A DNA stretch of 64,000 nucleotides, taken from NCBI GenBank assembly GCA_900317025.1, contig ONFG01000005.1:1-64000 (forward strand), read 5' to 3'. Shown here piece after piece: positions 35,444 through 44,680 of this stretch (within the stretch, counting starts at the first letter, position 1; every line of letters starts with the position of its first letter). Below the pieces are notes generated by a model that worked only from the letters and a program-made list of their open reading frames with translations, ran no database searches and was not told the DNA's origin. The position numbers and the translations under genes are program-made. The stretch comes from an uncultured Eubacteriales bacterium. GTDB lineage: Bacteria; Bacillota; Clostridia; Oscillospirales; Acutalibacteraceae.

Positions 35444-36004
35444 ATGCAAAACGAAATTTTTCCCCAAAAGACACAGCGCTTACTGCTCCGCTTCGAGATC
35501 GCAGGCTTTGTCTTCAACTGCGCCGCCGCTGCGGTGCTGCATTTTCTCTTTGAGTGGAGCGGCGAGGAGCTTTTTACCGCGCTCTTCTCCGCTGTAAATG
35601 AAAGCGTGTGGGAGCACCTGAAAATTTTCTCCATTCCCTACGTCGTATGGGCGTTTGTCGAGGTCTTCTGTGTGGGAGTGCCGTTCAAGCGTCTTGCTGT
35701 GTCAAAGGTTTTCGGGCTTTACGTTATGATAATAACGATCCCCGTGTTCTTCTATACATACACGGGGATCGTCGGGAACAACATTGCGATCATCGATATA
35801 ATAAGCGGCTTTGCGATAACGGCGCTTGCGTACCTCGTCTCCTACAGGCTCATAACAAGAGCGACGTTTATCGACCGCTACTTTGCACTTGCGGCTTTTC
35901 TCTTCGCCGTTTACTGCGTGATGACGGCGTTTTTCACGTTAGCGCCGCCGCAGCTCGGGCTTTTCAAAGACCCTCAGACGGGCGGCTACGGCTTGCCGGT
36001 CTGA
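35444..36004 (+). CDS. DUF6512-like integral membrane protein
   Basis: 186 residues with about five membrane helices. The segment AVNESVWEHLKIFSIP is typical of a Clostridia membrane family (DUF6512, by memory). No catalytic motif is visible. AAAGGAACGATCA precedes the ATG. It is divergent from lexA and its end overlaps the MATE gene end by 19 bp in convergent orientation, so the two share coding sequence at their 3-prime ends. Confidence 0.78.
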   Translation: MQNEIFPQKTQRLLLRFEIAGFVFNCAAAAVLHFLFEWSGEELFTALFSAVNESVWEHLKIFSIPYVVWAFVEVFCVGVPFKRLAVSKVFGLYVMIITIPVFFYTYTGIVGNNIAIIDIISGFAITALAYLVSYRLITRATFIDRYFALAAFLFAVYCVMTAFFTLAPPQLGLFKDPQTGGYGLPV

Positions 36005-37329
36005 TCTTTTGCGGGCTTCCAAAGCCCCTTTGCGTAAAAGCTTACGGCGAGAACCGTCGAGATGACCCAGCCGACCGGCCACGACATCCATATCCCCGTC
36101 GAGCCGAAGTACGGCGTAAACGCATAGGCGAGCACGACGCGCAGCAGCAGGTCGGAGAACGTCGAGATCATGAAGTATTTTACTGCCGACGCGCCCCTCA
36201 TGATGCCGTCGCACGTAAGCTTGACCATGACAATGAAGTAAAACGGCGCGGTTATCAGCATGAACTGCCGCCCCGTGGCAAGCGCCGCGTCGGTCGGGCT
36301 GTCCATGAACAACTTTATCATAAACGTTCCGCAGAGCGTGTAAAGCGCCACAAATGGCAGGGCTATCACGGCGTCAATCTTCACGGCGGAACGAAAGCCC
36401 TCTTTAACGCGGTCGTATCGGCCGCTGCCCATATTCTGGGCGGTATAGTTTGAAACGGCGTTAGCCGACGTTGTAAAAACGGTAATGGCGAACGTATTGA
36501 GCTGTATCGCCGCACCGTAGCCGGCGATGACCGACGAGCCGAAGCTGTTTACAAGCCCCTGTATGAAAAGCCCGCCGACCGAAACGAAGCTCTGCTGCAA
36601 TATGCTCGGCACAGCAAGCACGAGTATGCGCCGCAGAGAATACGGCGACCAAAGCTCCACCTTGCCCGTCGTTTTAAGCTTTTTAAGCTCTACCATAAGG
36701 GCGATAAGCGAAAGCATCGACGAAACGCCCTGCGCAATGAACGTCGCCCACGCAACGCCGGCAACGCCCCAGTGGAGCTTTGCGACAAAAACGTAGTCGA
36801 GCGCGATGTTCGCAAGCGATGAGCCGATAAGAAAATAGAGCGGCGTTCTGGAATTGCCCAGCGCGTTGAACGAGCCGGTGCAGACGTTGTAAAGGTAGAG
36901 GAACACGAAGCCGTAAACGTAGATGCGCAGGTAAAGCGCCGAATCGGCGAAAATATTCTCGGGCGTGTGCAAAAGTCTTAAAACCGGGTCGCACAAAAGC
37001 AGGCTCAGAATGGACAGAACCGCTCCCGCTGCCAGCGCCATCAAAAGCGACGTGCTGATCGTGCTTTTAACGTCCTTGTACTTCTTTGCGCCGTACATAC
37101 TTGAAATAACAACTGAGCAGCCGACGTTGGAGCCGAGCGCAAACGCCATTATTATCATCGTCATCGGGTAAGACGCGCTGACGGCGGCGAGGGCTTCCTC
37201 TCCTGCGTAGCGCCCCGCAATGACCTTGTCGGCGATGTTGTAAACCTGCTGGAACGCGACGCTCAGCACCATCGGCAGAGCGAACTTCAGCAGGGCTTTC
37301 GTTGGTTTTTCACGTGTAAGATCGGTCAC
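35986..37329 (-). CDS. MATE-family multidrug efflux protein
   Basis: 447 residues, twelve predicted membrane helices in two halves, the usual size. The N-terminus (ALLKFALPMVLSVAFQQVYNIADKVIAGRY) and the repeated pattern in the second half (LVLAVPSILQQSFVSVGGLFIQGLVN) mark the MATE fold. It would export drugs or other compounds with Na+ or H+. GTG start at 37329 after GAGGCGATC. It follows the RND exporter gene, but a terminator lies between them. Confidence 0.93.
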   Translation of the reverse strand: MTDLTREKPTKALLKFALPMVLSVAFQQVYNIADKVIAGRYAGEEALAAVSASYPMTMIIMAFALGSNVGCSVVISSMYGAKKYKDVKSTISTSLLMALAAGAVLSILSLLLCDPVLRLLHTPENIFADSALYLRIYVYGFVFLYLYNVCTGSFNALGNSRTPLYFLIGSSLANIALDYVFVAKLHWGVAGVAWATFIAQGVSSMLSLIALMVELKKLKTTGKVELWSPYSLRRILVLAVPSILQQSFVSVGGLFIQGLVNSFGSSVIAGYGAAIQLNTFAITVFTTSANAVSNYTAQNMGSGRYDRVKEGFRSAVKIDAVIALPFVALYTLCGTFMIKLFMDSPTDAALATGRQFMLITAPFYFIVMVKLTCDGIMRGASAVKYFMISTFSDLLLRVVLAYAFTPYFGSTGIWMSWPVGWVISTVLAVSFYAKGLWKPAKDQTGKP

Positions 37330-37372
37330 TTGACAGATCGCCTCATTTCAATATGTAATATAAAAGCTTGAA

Positions 37373-37418
37373 AGCGAAGCGTTCGGCGCGACAACTTTGG
37401 CGGCACGGACGCTTCGCT
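37373..37418 (-). terminator. terminator of the RND exporter gene
   Basis: Stem AGCGAAGCGT/ACGCTTCGCT (37373-37382 with 37409-37418) followed on the minus strand by a T-rich stretch (TTCAAGCTTTTATATT). Confidence 0.7.
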
Positions 37419-37423
37419 GTTTC

Positions 37424-40400
37424 TTATTCCTCGATGACCTCGAGTTCCTTTTCGTCAATGACTCTCATTTCTTTGCGGTTGAAGATGTCGTAGATCGCAG
37501 GCACGACGAACAGCGTCATGATCGTGGCGTAGAGCAGACCGCCGATACAAACGAGAGCTATCGGGCGCATCATCGCAGAGCTTGCGTCCTGGTTGAACGC
37601 CATGACGGACAAGCCGAGAATCGTCGTGAGCGCCGTCATGAAGATCGGGCGAAGACGTGTCACGCCCGCTTCGATCAGCGCCTCGCGCTTCGGCATACCC
37701 TCCGCCCGAAGCTGGTTTACGTAGTCAACGAGAACGATACCGTTGTTTACGATGATGCCCGCCATCATGATGAAGCCGATGATCGCGATAACGCTCATGT
37801 CAAGACCTGTTATCAGCAGCGCGATAAAGCCGCCCGTGAACGCAAGCGGGATCGTGAACATGATGATGAACGGCGAAAGCAGCGACTGGAACTGCGCCAC
37901 CATTATCATGTAGATGAAGACGACAGCGAGCGCGAGCATCTTTCCAAGCTCGACAACGGCATCCATCGTCGTTTCGTAAGAGCCGGTCAGCTCGTAGGTC
38001 ACGTTATCGGGAAGGTCGAGCTTGTCGATCTTCTCCTTTGCAGCCCTTGCGACGTTCGTCGTGTTGTAGCCGTCAATAACGTCGGCTGTCACGCTCAGGT
38101 AGCGCTTCTGCGACAGCCTTGAGATCGTGTTGAGACTGTCGGCCTTGTCTATCTTGGCGATATCGGTAAGCTTTACGGAGATCTTCTTGCCCTGCATATC
38201 GGTCGTTTCGATAACGTGCTTTCTCAGATCGTCCTCGGTGAGCTTTTCGCTCTTGCTGTCGATAACCTCGACGGTTATCGAATCGTCCTTCGTTTCGAGG
38301 TTAGTAGCCGTCTGCTGGCTCGACATGAACGTAGAGATATCCATAAACACCTGCGCGACCGTCAAACCGTGCTTCGTCGCCTCGTCTTTATCGACGCTTA
38401 TGCGAAGCTCCTGGGTAGTCTCTCCGATGCCGCTGTCGGCGTTTTCGGCGCCTTCGACCTCGCCTACCGTGTCGGCAATCATTGCCGAATACTTCTGCAG
38501 ATCGTCCATGTCGTTGCAATAGACGTTTATCGAGATGCCCGAGCCGAACATCATATCCATCATGCCGCCCATACCGGAGGCGTCGACCGTGACCTCTCCT
38601 TCAACGTCGGCGCATTTTTCCTCTATCTCGGCGCAAATCTCAGAGATCGGCTTTGAGAGATCCTTTTCATCTTTAAGTATAACGTAGAACGAGACAGCCG
38701 TATCGTTGCCGCCGCCTGCGCTCATTCCGCCGATAGACACGCTCGAGAGCACGTTCGAGCCGACGATCGCACCGATGTCTTGAACGTCCTCAACGGTAAG
38801 AAGCTGATTTGTAAGCTCATCGGTCGCCTTTGCTGCGTCTTCAAACTCAGCCTCTTCGGGCAGCGTGAGGTCTATGGAGATCTGCGTCCCCTGCATATCG
38901 GGCATGAACGAGAAGCCCCTTGCAAAGGCGAGATATCCCGTAGCGCCAAGCAGAAGCACGGAAACGATCAGCACAGCCGCCTTGTGGTCCAACGTAAAGC
39001 CGGAGAAGCGGCGGTACGCTTTGATAAGCCCCGACTCGCCGTTTTTGCCGGTCTTCTTTTTGCTTTCCTTTTTGAGCATCCCCTGCGCCATCGCCGGTAC
39101 GAGCGTGATCGCAACGATGAGGCTTGCAAGAAGCGAGTAGCCGATCGTGAGCGCCATATCCTGGAAGAGCGTTCTCGTTACTCCCTCAGTGAAGACGATC
39201 GGCAGGAAAACGCAGACCGTCGTTGCGGTCGAGGCGAATATCGCGCCCGTTACCTGTATCGCGCCGGAAACGGCAGCCTGAACTGCGGTAGCGCCGTTAC
39301 TTCGCAGGCGATAAATGTTCTCGATAACGACGACGGAATTGTCAACGAGCATACCTACACCCACGGCAAGACCGGAGAGAGATATAAGGTTGAGCGTAAC
39401 TCCCGAAAAATACATAAGCACGATCGCAAAGATAACGGAGATCGGTATCGAGCAGGCGATGATGAATGTCGGGCGGATATCGCGCAGGAAAAGAAGTAGT
39501 ATCGCGACTGCGAAAAGCGCGCCCCAGAGCAGGTTGCTGATTACGGAATCGACGATCAGGTGAATGTAGTCGCCCTGATCCATCAGCGTTGTGAAGTGCA
39601 GGTCGGGATACTGCTTTGTGAGATCCTTCAGCGCCTTGCCGATATTATCGGAGACCTCTGCGGTCGCCGCGTCTGACTGCATCGTGAACGAAACGACTAC
39701 GCCGTTTTCGCCGTTGAGCTTTGCGTAGATCGCATCGCTGTTGTCTGTCATGATAACGTCGGCTACGTCTGTAAGGTATATAGGCTCAACACCTTCGATG
39801 CCGAGGTCGAAGAGCATGAGCTTTGAAAGCTCGTCCTTGTCGGCAAATTTATCGCCAACGCGCACAAGGACGTTCTCGTCACCGCCGGTAAGGTAGCCCG
39901 CAGGCATCGAGAAATTCTGCGCCGTCAACACCTGCGAGACCATGCTCATGGTGACGGTCTGCTTGATGTCGGCCTTTTCGAGCGCCTCTTTTTTGGCGTC
40001 GCGAAGCTGCTTTACGGAGTCGTCGAGTGTAGACTTCGACTGTTCGAGCTGAGCTATCGTCGAATTCACGGTCGACTCGGTGATCTTTAAGTCGGTCGCT
40101 GCGGAGTTGAGCTGGTATTCCGCCTGCGACTTCTGCGTACCAAGCTCGGTTTTAGCGTCATTTATCGAAAGCGAGCCTTCGTCGAGCATATCTATCGTCT
40201 CGTTGAGCGTCTTTATTCCCTCGTCTATCTGCACGAGACCGTTTTCCATCGCCTCGACGTCGCTGTCTATCGTCTCGAACGACGTACCAAACTGAGAGAG
40301 CGCGCCGTTGAGCGTTTCTATCGTGCTGTTGGCAAGGCCGAGAGCCTCGCCCGCTGCAAGCTCAGCGGCTGCAAGCGTGATCGGACCTAAGCCCTTCGCG

Positions 40401-41551
40401 GAGATACGCGCTTCGACCTCGGCAAGCTCCGCTTTAGTCTGAATGTATTCCGGGTTGGAGGTTATCGTCTCGGCAGCCTGCGCTCTGGCGTCGTCGTCGA
40501 GAGAAGTATCCGCGCTGATAGCGGCGACCGCCTCGTCGTAGCCGTCGCTTTTCTCTTTAAGCTCGGTGTAGGATTCGTGAAGCGACTTCATCTCGTCATG
40601 TTCGCTTTGGAGCATATCCTTTCTCGACATCACCTCGTGGATAGCCTTCTGAAGCTCCTTCATCAGCGGCAGCGTCTGCTCGATCTGCTGCTTCTGCTCG
40701 GTCAGCTCCTTGATTGTGTCGATAAGCGTGAGCTTCGTTTCGAGAAGCTCCTTTTCCTTTGAAGAGATCTCCACCTCGGCGGCGGTGAGCATACCTGCCA
40801 GTTCGTCGTGCTGGCGGTCAAGCTCCTCCTTGCCCTTTTCAATCTCCTCCTTGCCGCTTTTTGCCTGCTCCAAGCCCTCCTCGAGCTGAGTCTGCGCGGA
40901 GTCGAGAGTCTCCTCGGCGTCCTTGAACTGGTCTAAAACGGCGCTGCGTATCTTCTTGTTTACCTTGTCAATCTTCTCCTCCGAAAGCTCGACCTCGAGC
41001 GTGCGCTCGATAACGCCTCCGACCGAGACGCTTGCTACGCCGTTGATGCCTTCAAGCTTGTTTTCGAGAGTCTCCGTCGTGAACTCCGAGATCTCGTAGA
41101 TGTCGGAATTGTCCCTGCTTATAGCGACTATCGCAACGGGCAGCATATTCGGGTTGATCTTCATCGTGAACGGCGCGCCGACGGCGTCGTCCCACGCGCC
41201 GCTGAGCTGCGTAAGCTTGCTGTTGATATCGACGGTAACGGAGTCCATGTTGGCGTCCTCTGCGAACTCGACCGTTACCATCGAGTAATTCTCAGACGAG
41301 CTGGATGTCACCTCGACGACGTTGTCGAGCGTCGCCATCGCCTGCTCGAGCGGCCTTGTAACGGTCGTTTCGACCTGTTCGGGGCTTGCGCCGATGTAGG
41401 TCGTGACGATTATAACATACGGGAACTCCATACTCGGGAAAAGGCTGGGCGTCATCTCCGTATAAGAGACCACGCCGAGAACGATAACGAGCACAACGGC
41501 AACAAGCACCGTGAGCGGTTTTTTAACACTGTATTTTGTAAACAAATGCAT
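37424..41551 (-). CDS. RND-family exporter with giant coiled-coil insertion
   Basis: About 1375 residues, some 330 more than AcrB. ATG at 41551; a TTG two codons later has better spacing from GGAGTG. One N-terminal membrane helix, the first outer loop with PSMEFPYVIIVTTYIGASPE, then a Glu/Lys/Gln-rich coiled coil (about residues 190-530) inserted in that loop. The remaining transporter follows with the usual helices, including GVGMLVDNSVVVIENIYR with the proton-relay Asp, and the second loop. The insertion has two long helical arms around a Gly/Pro-containing middle, as in a hairpin. In Gram-positive cells, with no TolC, this arm could do the work of an adaptor. No MFP gene is adjacent. Confidence 0.92.
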   Translation of the reverse strand: MHLFTKYSVKKPLTVLVAVVLVIVLGVVSYTEMTPSLFPSMEFPYVIIVTTYIGASPEQVETTVTRPLEQAMATLDNVVEVTSSSSENYSMVTVEFAEDANMDSVTVDINSKLTQLSGAWDDAVGAPFTMKINPNMLPVAIVAISRDNSDIYEISEFTTETLENKLEGINGVASVSVGGVIERTLEVELSEEKIDKVNKKIRSAVLDQFKDAEETLDSAQTQLEEGLEQAKSGKEEIEKGKEELDRQHDELAGMLTAAEVEISSKEKELLETKLTLIDTIKELTEQKQQIEQTLPLMKELQKAIHEVMSRKDMLQSEHDEMKSLHESYTELKEKSDGYDEAVAAISADTSLDDDARAQAAETITSNPEYIQTKAELAEVEARISAKGLGPITLAAAELAAGEALGLANSTIETLNGALSQFGTSFETIDSDVEAMENGLVQIDEGIKTLNETIDMLDEGSLSINDAKTELGTQKSQAEYQLNSAATDLKITESTVNSTIAQLEQSKSTLDDSVKQLRDAKKEALEKADIKQTVTMSMVSQVLTAQNFSMPAGYLTGGDENVLVRVGDKFADKDELSKLMLFDLGIEGVEPIYLTDVADVIMTDNSDAIYAKLNGENGVVVSFTMQSDAATAEVSDNIGKALKDLTKQYPDLHFTTLMDQGDYIHLIVDSVISNLLWGALFAVAILLLFLRDIRPTFIIACSIPISVIFAIVLMYFSGVTLNLISLSGLAVGVGMLVDNSVVVIENIYRLRSNGATAVQAAVSGAIQVTGAIFASTATTVCVFLPIVFTEGVTRTLFQDMALTIGYSLLASLIVAITLVPAMAQGMLKKESKKKTGKNGESGLIKAYRRFSGFTLDHKAAVLIVSVLLLGATGYLAFARGFSFMPDMQGTQISIDLTLPEEAEFEDAAKATDELTNQLLTVEDVQDIGAIVGSNVLSSVSIGGMSAGGGNDTAVSFYVILKDEKDLSKPISEICAEIEEKCADVEGEVTVDASGMGGMMDMMFGSGISINVYCNDMDDLQKYSAMIADTVGEVEGAENADSGIGETTQELRISVDKDEATKHGLTVAQVFMDISTFMSSQQTATNLETKDDSITVEVIDSKSEKLTEDDLRKHVIETTDMQGKKISVKLTDIAKIDKADSLNTISRLSQKRYLSVTADVIDGYNTTNVARAAKEKIDKLDLPDNVTYELTGSYETTMDAVVELGKMLALAVVFIYMIMVAQFQSLLSPFIIMFTIPLAFTGGFIALLITGLDMSVIAIIGFIMMAGIIVNNGIVLVDYVNQLRAEGMPKREALIEAGVTRLRPIFMTALTTILGLSVMAFNQDASSAMMRPIALVCIGGLLYATIMTLFVVPAIYDIFNRKEMRVIDEKELEVIEE

Positions 41552-41794
41552 CACTCCGTCTGACACGCATCATGCTATCACTACAACACAAAGTATTTAA
41601 AAAAATGATAATCTTTGTAATTCATAACAAAAAATCGTGAATTTTTTATTAAATAGTCCCTAAAAACATTATATCTTACCCGAAGATATAAAAAGTTAAA
41701 TTATTGTAAATAAGTGAGGACAAACTCGCACAAAGAATGCGCACCGTCAGGTCTTTTTTCTATGAGCATACCGCAAAATTCATAAGGCGGAAGC

Positions 41795-43624
41795 TTAATC
41801 CGTTTCATGAAAAAATTTGTACACGGCATCGGCGGCGTTTTTCGTCATCGACGGGGCGTTTTCAAGCTCCGAAAGCTCCGCTTCCTTTATGTTTTTGATC
41901 GAGCCGAAGTGCTTCAGCAGGCTCTTCGCCCTCGTCTTGCCAATGCCCTCGATGTCGGTCAGCGAGCTTTTGAAGGCGCTGCCGCTGCGGCGCTGGTGGT
42001 GGTAGCCGATAGCGAAGCGATGCACCTCGTCCTGTATCTCTGTCACGAACTTGAAGCAGCTTCTTATCGACTTCAGCTCGATCTCGCCGCTGCCGTCGGT
42101 GATGGCTCTCGTGCGGTGCTTGTCGTCCTTGACCATGCCAAAAAGCGGAACGTCGATGTTCATGCCCTCCAAAACGGGGCGCACCGCCGAGATCTGCCCC
42201 TTTCCGCCGTCGAGCAGAATAAGGTCGGGCAGCCGTCCGAAGCCCTCGCACGTGTCTTTGAGCTTTTTGTACTCCTCAAAGCGGCGGGTAAGCACCTCGT
42301 TCATCGAGGCGTAATCGTCCTGCCCCTCGAACGACTTTATCTTGAATTTGCGGTACGCCGATTTAAGCGGACGCCCGCCCTCAAAAACGACCATGCCGGC
42401 GACGTTTTCCGTGCCTGCAAGGTTCGAGATATCGTAAGACTCGATGTACATCGGTATCTTTTCAAGCCCGAGCAGGTCGCCCAGCTCCTTCAATACGGCG
42501 TACTTCTTGCCCTGGCTGTTTTTGCTCTGCGCAAGCACCTCGGCGGCGTTGCTGCGGCACATCGAGACGAGCGCGAGCCTGTCGCCCCTCTGCGGCACGA
42601 AAAGCTCCGATTTTTTCCCGGCTTTTTCTGTCAGGAACGCGTTTATAGCCTCGACGTCTTCAAGCTCGCGGTCGACCGTAACGCAGGGCGGTATCCTGTC
42701 TCTTTGGGCGTAATACTGCACAAGGAACTCGGAAAAAGCCGTAGTCTCGTCGCCGATGTCTTTTATCAAAAACGTCTCCCTGTCGTAAAGCATACCCTCC
42801 GAAAAGCGGAACACCTGGAAGCAGCCGTCCACACCGTCGGTAAAGAGCGCTATAACGTCCTGCTCCCTCACCTTTGCAGCAACGACCTTCTGCTTGTCGC
42901 TCATACGTTTGACGGCGGTTATCCTGTCGCGAAGCTTTGCGGCGCGCTCGAATTCGAGGTTCTCCGCCGCCTCGTTCATCTCGCGTTCAAGCTCCCGAAC
43001 GTTTACCGACGTGCCGTTTTTAAGGAAAGCCACCGCCTCGCTGATCGTATCGTTATACTCCTTTTCGGAGATCTTTCCTCTGCACAAGCCGCAGCACTGC
43101 TTTATATGATAATTAAGGCACGGTCTGCCCCTGCCGAAATCCTCGGGAAATTTTCGTCCGCACGTCGGCAGGCGGAAGATCTTCACAGTCTGGTCTACGG
43201 CGTTCTTGACGTAATATGAGCTTGTATACGGGCCGATAAATTCACCCGTGCCGTCGGGCTTTTTCGCCTCGGTTATACGGGGAAACGGCTCTTTGGAGAT
43301 CTTAATGTAGCTGTAGCCCTTGTCGTCTTTGAGAAGAATATTATACCTCGGCTTGTTTTGCTTAATAAGGCTTGCCTCAAGGACGAGCGCTTCAAACTCG
43401 CTGTCGGTGATGATATACTCGAAGTAATCGACATTGTCGACCATGCGCCGCACCTTCTCGGTGTGGTTGTTCTGCGAGCCGAAGTACTGGCTTACCCTGT
43501 TTTTCAGCGCCTTCGCCTTTCCTATGTATATAATTTCCTTTTTGGCGTTATGCATGATGTAAACGCCCGGCTCGAGCGGAAGCTTCATCGCTCGCTCGCG
43601 CAGCTCCTTCATTTTGGGGTTCAT
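41795..43624 (-). CDS. uvrC: excinuclease ABC subunit C
   Basis: 609 residues from the ATG at 43624, which overlaps the yigZ stop (TAATG) and has GAGGTG 8 nt upstream. GIY-YIG nuclease domain (about 13-92, GVYIMHNAKKEIIYIGKAK), UVR motif (about 200-235), the RNase H-like nuclease domain with DISNLAGT and LILLDGGKGQ, and a helix-hairpin-helix tail (IEGIGKTRAKSLLKHFGS). It makes both incisions in nucleotide excision repair with UvrAB. No SOS box is seen here; it is transcribed with yigZ. The 243 nt upstream to the RND gene show no clear element. Confidence 0.97.
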   Translation of the reverse strand: MNPKMKELRERAMKLPLEPGVYIMHNAKKEIIYIGKAKALKNRVSQYFGSQNNHTEKVRRMVDNVDYFEYIITDSEFEALVLEASLIKQNKPRYNILLKDDKGYSYIKISKEPFPRITEAKKPDGTGEFIGPYTSSYYVKNAVDQTVKIFRLPTCGRKFPEDFGRGRPCLNYHIKQCCGLCRGKISEKEYNDTISEAVAFLKNGTSVNVRELEREMNEAAENLEFERAAKLRDRITAVKRMSDKQKVVAAKVREQDVIALFTDGVDGCFQVFRFSEGMLYDRETFLIKDIGDETTAFSEFLVQYYAQRDRIPPCVTVDRELEDVEAINAFLTEKAGKKSELFVPQRGDRLALVSMCRSNAAEVLAQSKNSQGKKYAVLKELGDLLGLEKIPMYIESYDISNLAGTENVAGMVVFEGGRPLKSAYRKFKIKSFEGQDDYASMNEVLTRRFEEYKKLKDTCEGFGRLPDLILLDGGKGQISAVRPVLEGMNIDVPLFGMVKDDKHRTRAITDGSGEIELKSIRSCFKFVTEIQDEVHRFAIGYHHQRRSGSAFKSSLTDIEGIGKTRAKSLLKHFGSIKNIKEAELSELENAPSMTKNAADAVYKFFHETD

Positions 43625-44259
43625 TACGCCGTCACCTCGACCGCAAAGTATTTTTCGTCCTCCGTCTCGGCAGTGACCTCGCCGCACGTAGCATCCGCAA
43701 GCTGCTTTTTGAACTCGTTAAGGCTGTCGGAGGCGATGTGGAACGTGATGTGCGCGTCCGTATCAAACGATGTATCGTCAACCACGCCCCCGTACGCAGG
43801 AACAAGCGCGCCGACCTTGCCGTAGCGGCCGTAGCTGCACGAGACGGTACAGACGGTGCAAAGGCGCATCACAACGGGCTTTGCCGCCGCAAGCGCAAGC
43901 GTTGCGCTGTGGGAATAAGCTCGGACAAGGCCGCCTGTTCCGAGCAGCACGCCGCCAAAGTACCTCGTGATAACGACGACCGCGTCTACAACGCCGGATT
44001 TGCGTATTGCGTCCAGCACAGGCACGCCTGCCGTCCCCTGCGGCTCGCCGTCGTCGCTGCAGCGCATGATGTTGTTTTCGGAAAGCACGTAGGCGTAAAC
44101 GTTGTGGCGGGCGTCCCAGTGCTTCGACCTCAGCTCGGCGACAAATGACTCCGCCTCTTCGGGAGTTTTGACGGGCTTGCAGTAGCAGATAAAGCGCGAT
44201 CTTTTCTCTATATATTCGTCAACGCCGAATTCGCTGACGGTGGTGTACTCCTTATTCAT
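43624..44259 (-). CDS. YigZ/IMPACT family protein
   Basis: 211 residues. The IMPACT N-terminal domain (about 5-125) shows HWDARHNVYAYVL, DDGEPQGTAGVPVLD and TRYFGGVLLGTGGLVRAYS, the family signatures; the C-terminal domain (about 135-205) is a ferredoxin-like DUF1949-type fold. Bacterial members are linked to translation or ribosome-associated regulation, but the reaction is not established. It forms a two-gene operon with uvrC, whose start codon overlaps its stop. Confidence 0.93.
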   Translation of the reverse strand: MNKEYTTVSEFGVDEYIEKRSRFICYCKPVKTPEEAESFVAELRSKHWDARHNVYAYVLSENNIMRCSDDGEPQGTAGVPVLDAIRKSGVVDAVVVITRYFGGVLLGTGGLVRAYSHSATLALAAAKPVVMRLCTVCTVSCSYGRYGKVGALVPAYGGVVDDTSFDTDAHITFHIASDSLNEFKKQLADATCGEVTAETEDEKYFAVEVTA

Positions 44260-44288
44260 GGTTTTCGCCTCATTTCGATAATAAAAAG

Positions 44289-44315
44289 CCCGTCAAAAGA
44301 AGATCTCTTGACGGG
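44289..44315 (-). terminator. rpmE terminator
   Basis: Stem CCCGTCAA/TTGACGGG (44289-44296 with 44308-44315) followed on the minus strand by CTTTTTATT, 37 nt after the rpmE stop. Confidence 0.88.
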
Positions 44316-44352
44316 TAACTTTTATCTGATAACCAAATGACAGCTTAACAAA

Positions 44353-44559
44353 TTACTTCTGGTTAAGACCGTAACGCTTGTTAAACTTATCAACACGACC
44401 GCCTGCGTCTACAAGCTTCTGCTTACCTGTGAAGAACGGGTGGCACTTGGAGCAAATTTCAACACGGATATTCTCCTTAGTCGAACCGGTCTCAATTACG
44501 TTACCGCATACGCAAGTAATTGTGGTCTGCGAGTACTTCGGATGTACATTCTGCTTCAT
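44353..44559 (-). CDS. rpmE: 50S ribosomal protein L31
   Basis: 68 residues from MKQNVHPKY at 44559, with GAGGTGAATG upstream. Four cysteines (CVCG near 16-18, and CSKC near 36-39) form the zinc site, so this is the zinc-binding (C+) form. L31 bridges the subunits of the ribosome. Single-gene unit with its own promoter and terminator. Confidence 0.96.
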   Translation of the reverse strand: MKQNVHPKYSQTTITCVCGNVIETGSTKENIRVEICSKCHPFFTGKQKLVDAGGRVDKFNKRYGLNQK

Positions 44560-44600
44560 TCTGACATTCACCTCTTTCAACATTTCGGACTAACATTAGG

Positions 44601-44629
44601 ATTATAACACCTTTTTCAAAAAAAATCAA
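44601..44629 (-). promoter_or_regulatory. sigma-A promoter of rpmE
   Basis: Minus strand TTGATT (44629-44624), 17-nt spacer, TATAAT (44606-44601), about 40 nt before the start codon. Confidence 0.75.
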
Positions 44630-44680
44630 GTGTTTTTCAAAAATCGCCGTAAATTTTTATTTCAGGCGCATTTCTGCAGC

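Noticed and set aside
41807..43219. A 470-codon open frame opposite uvrC
   Set aside because: Antisense shadow; uvrC is complete on the minus strand.
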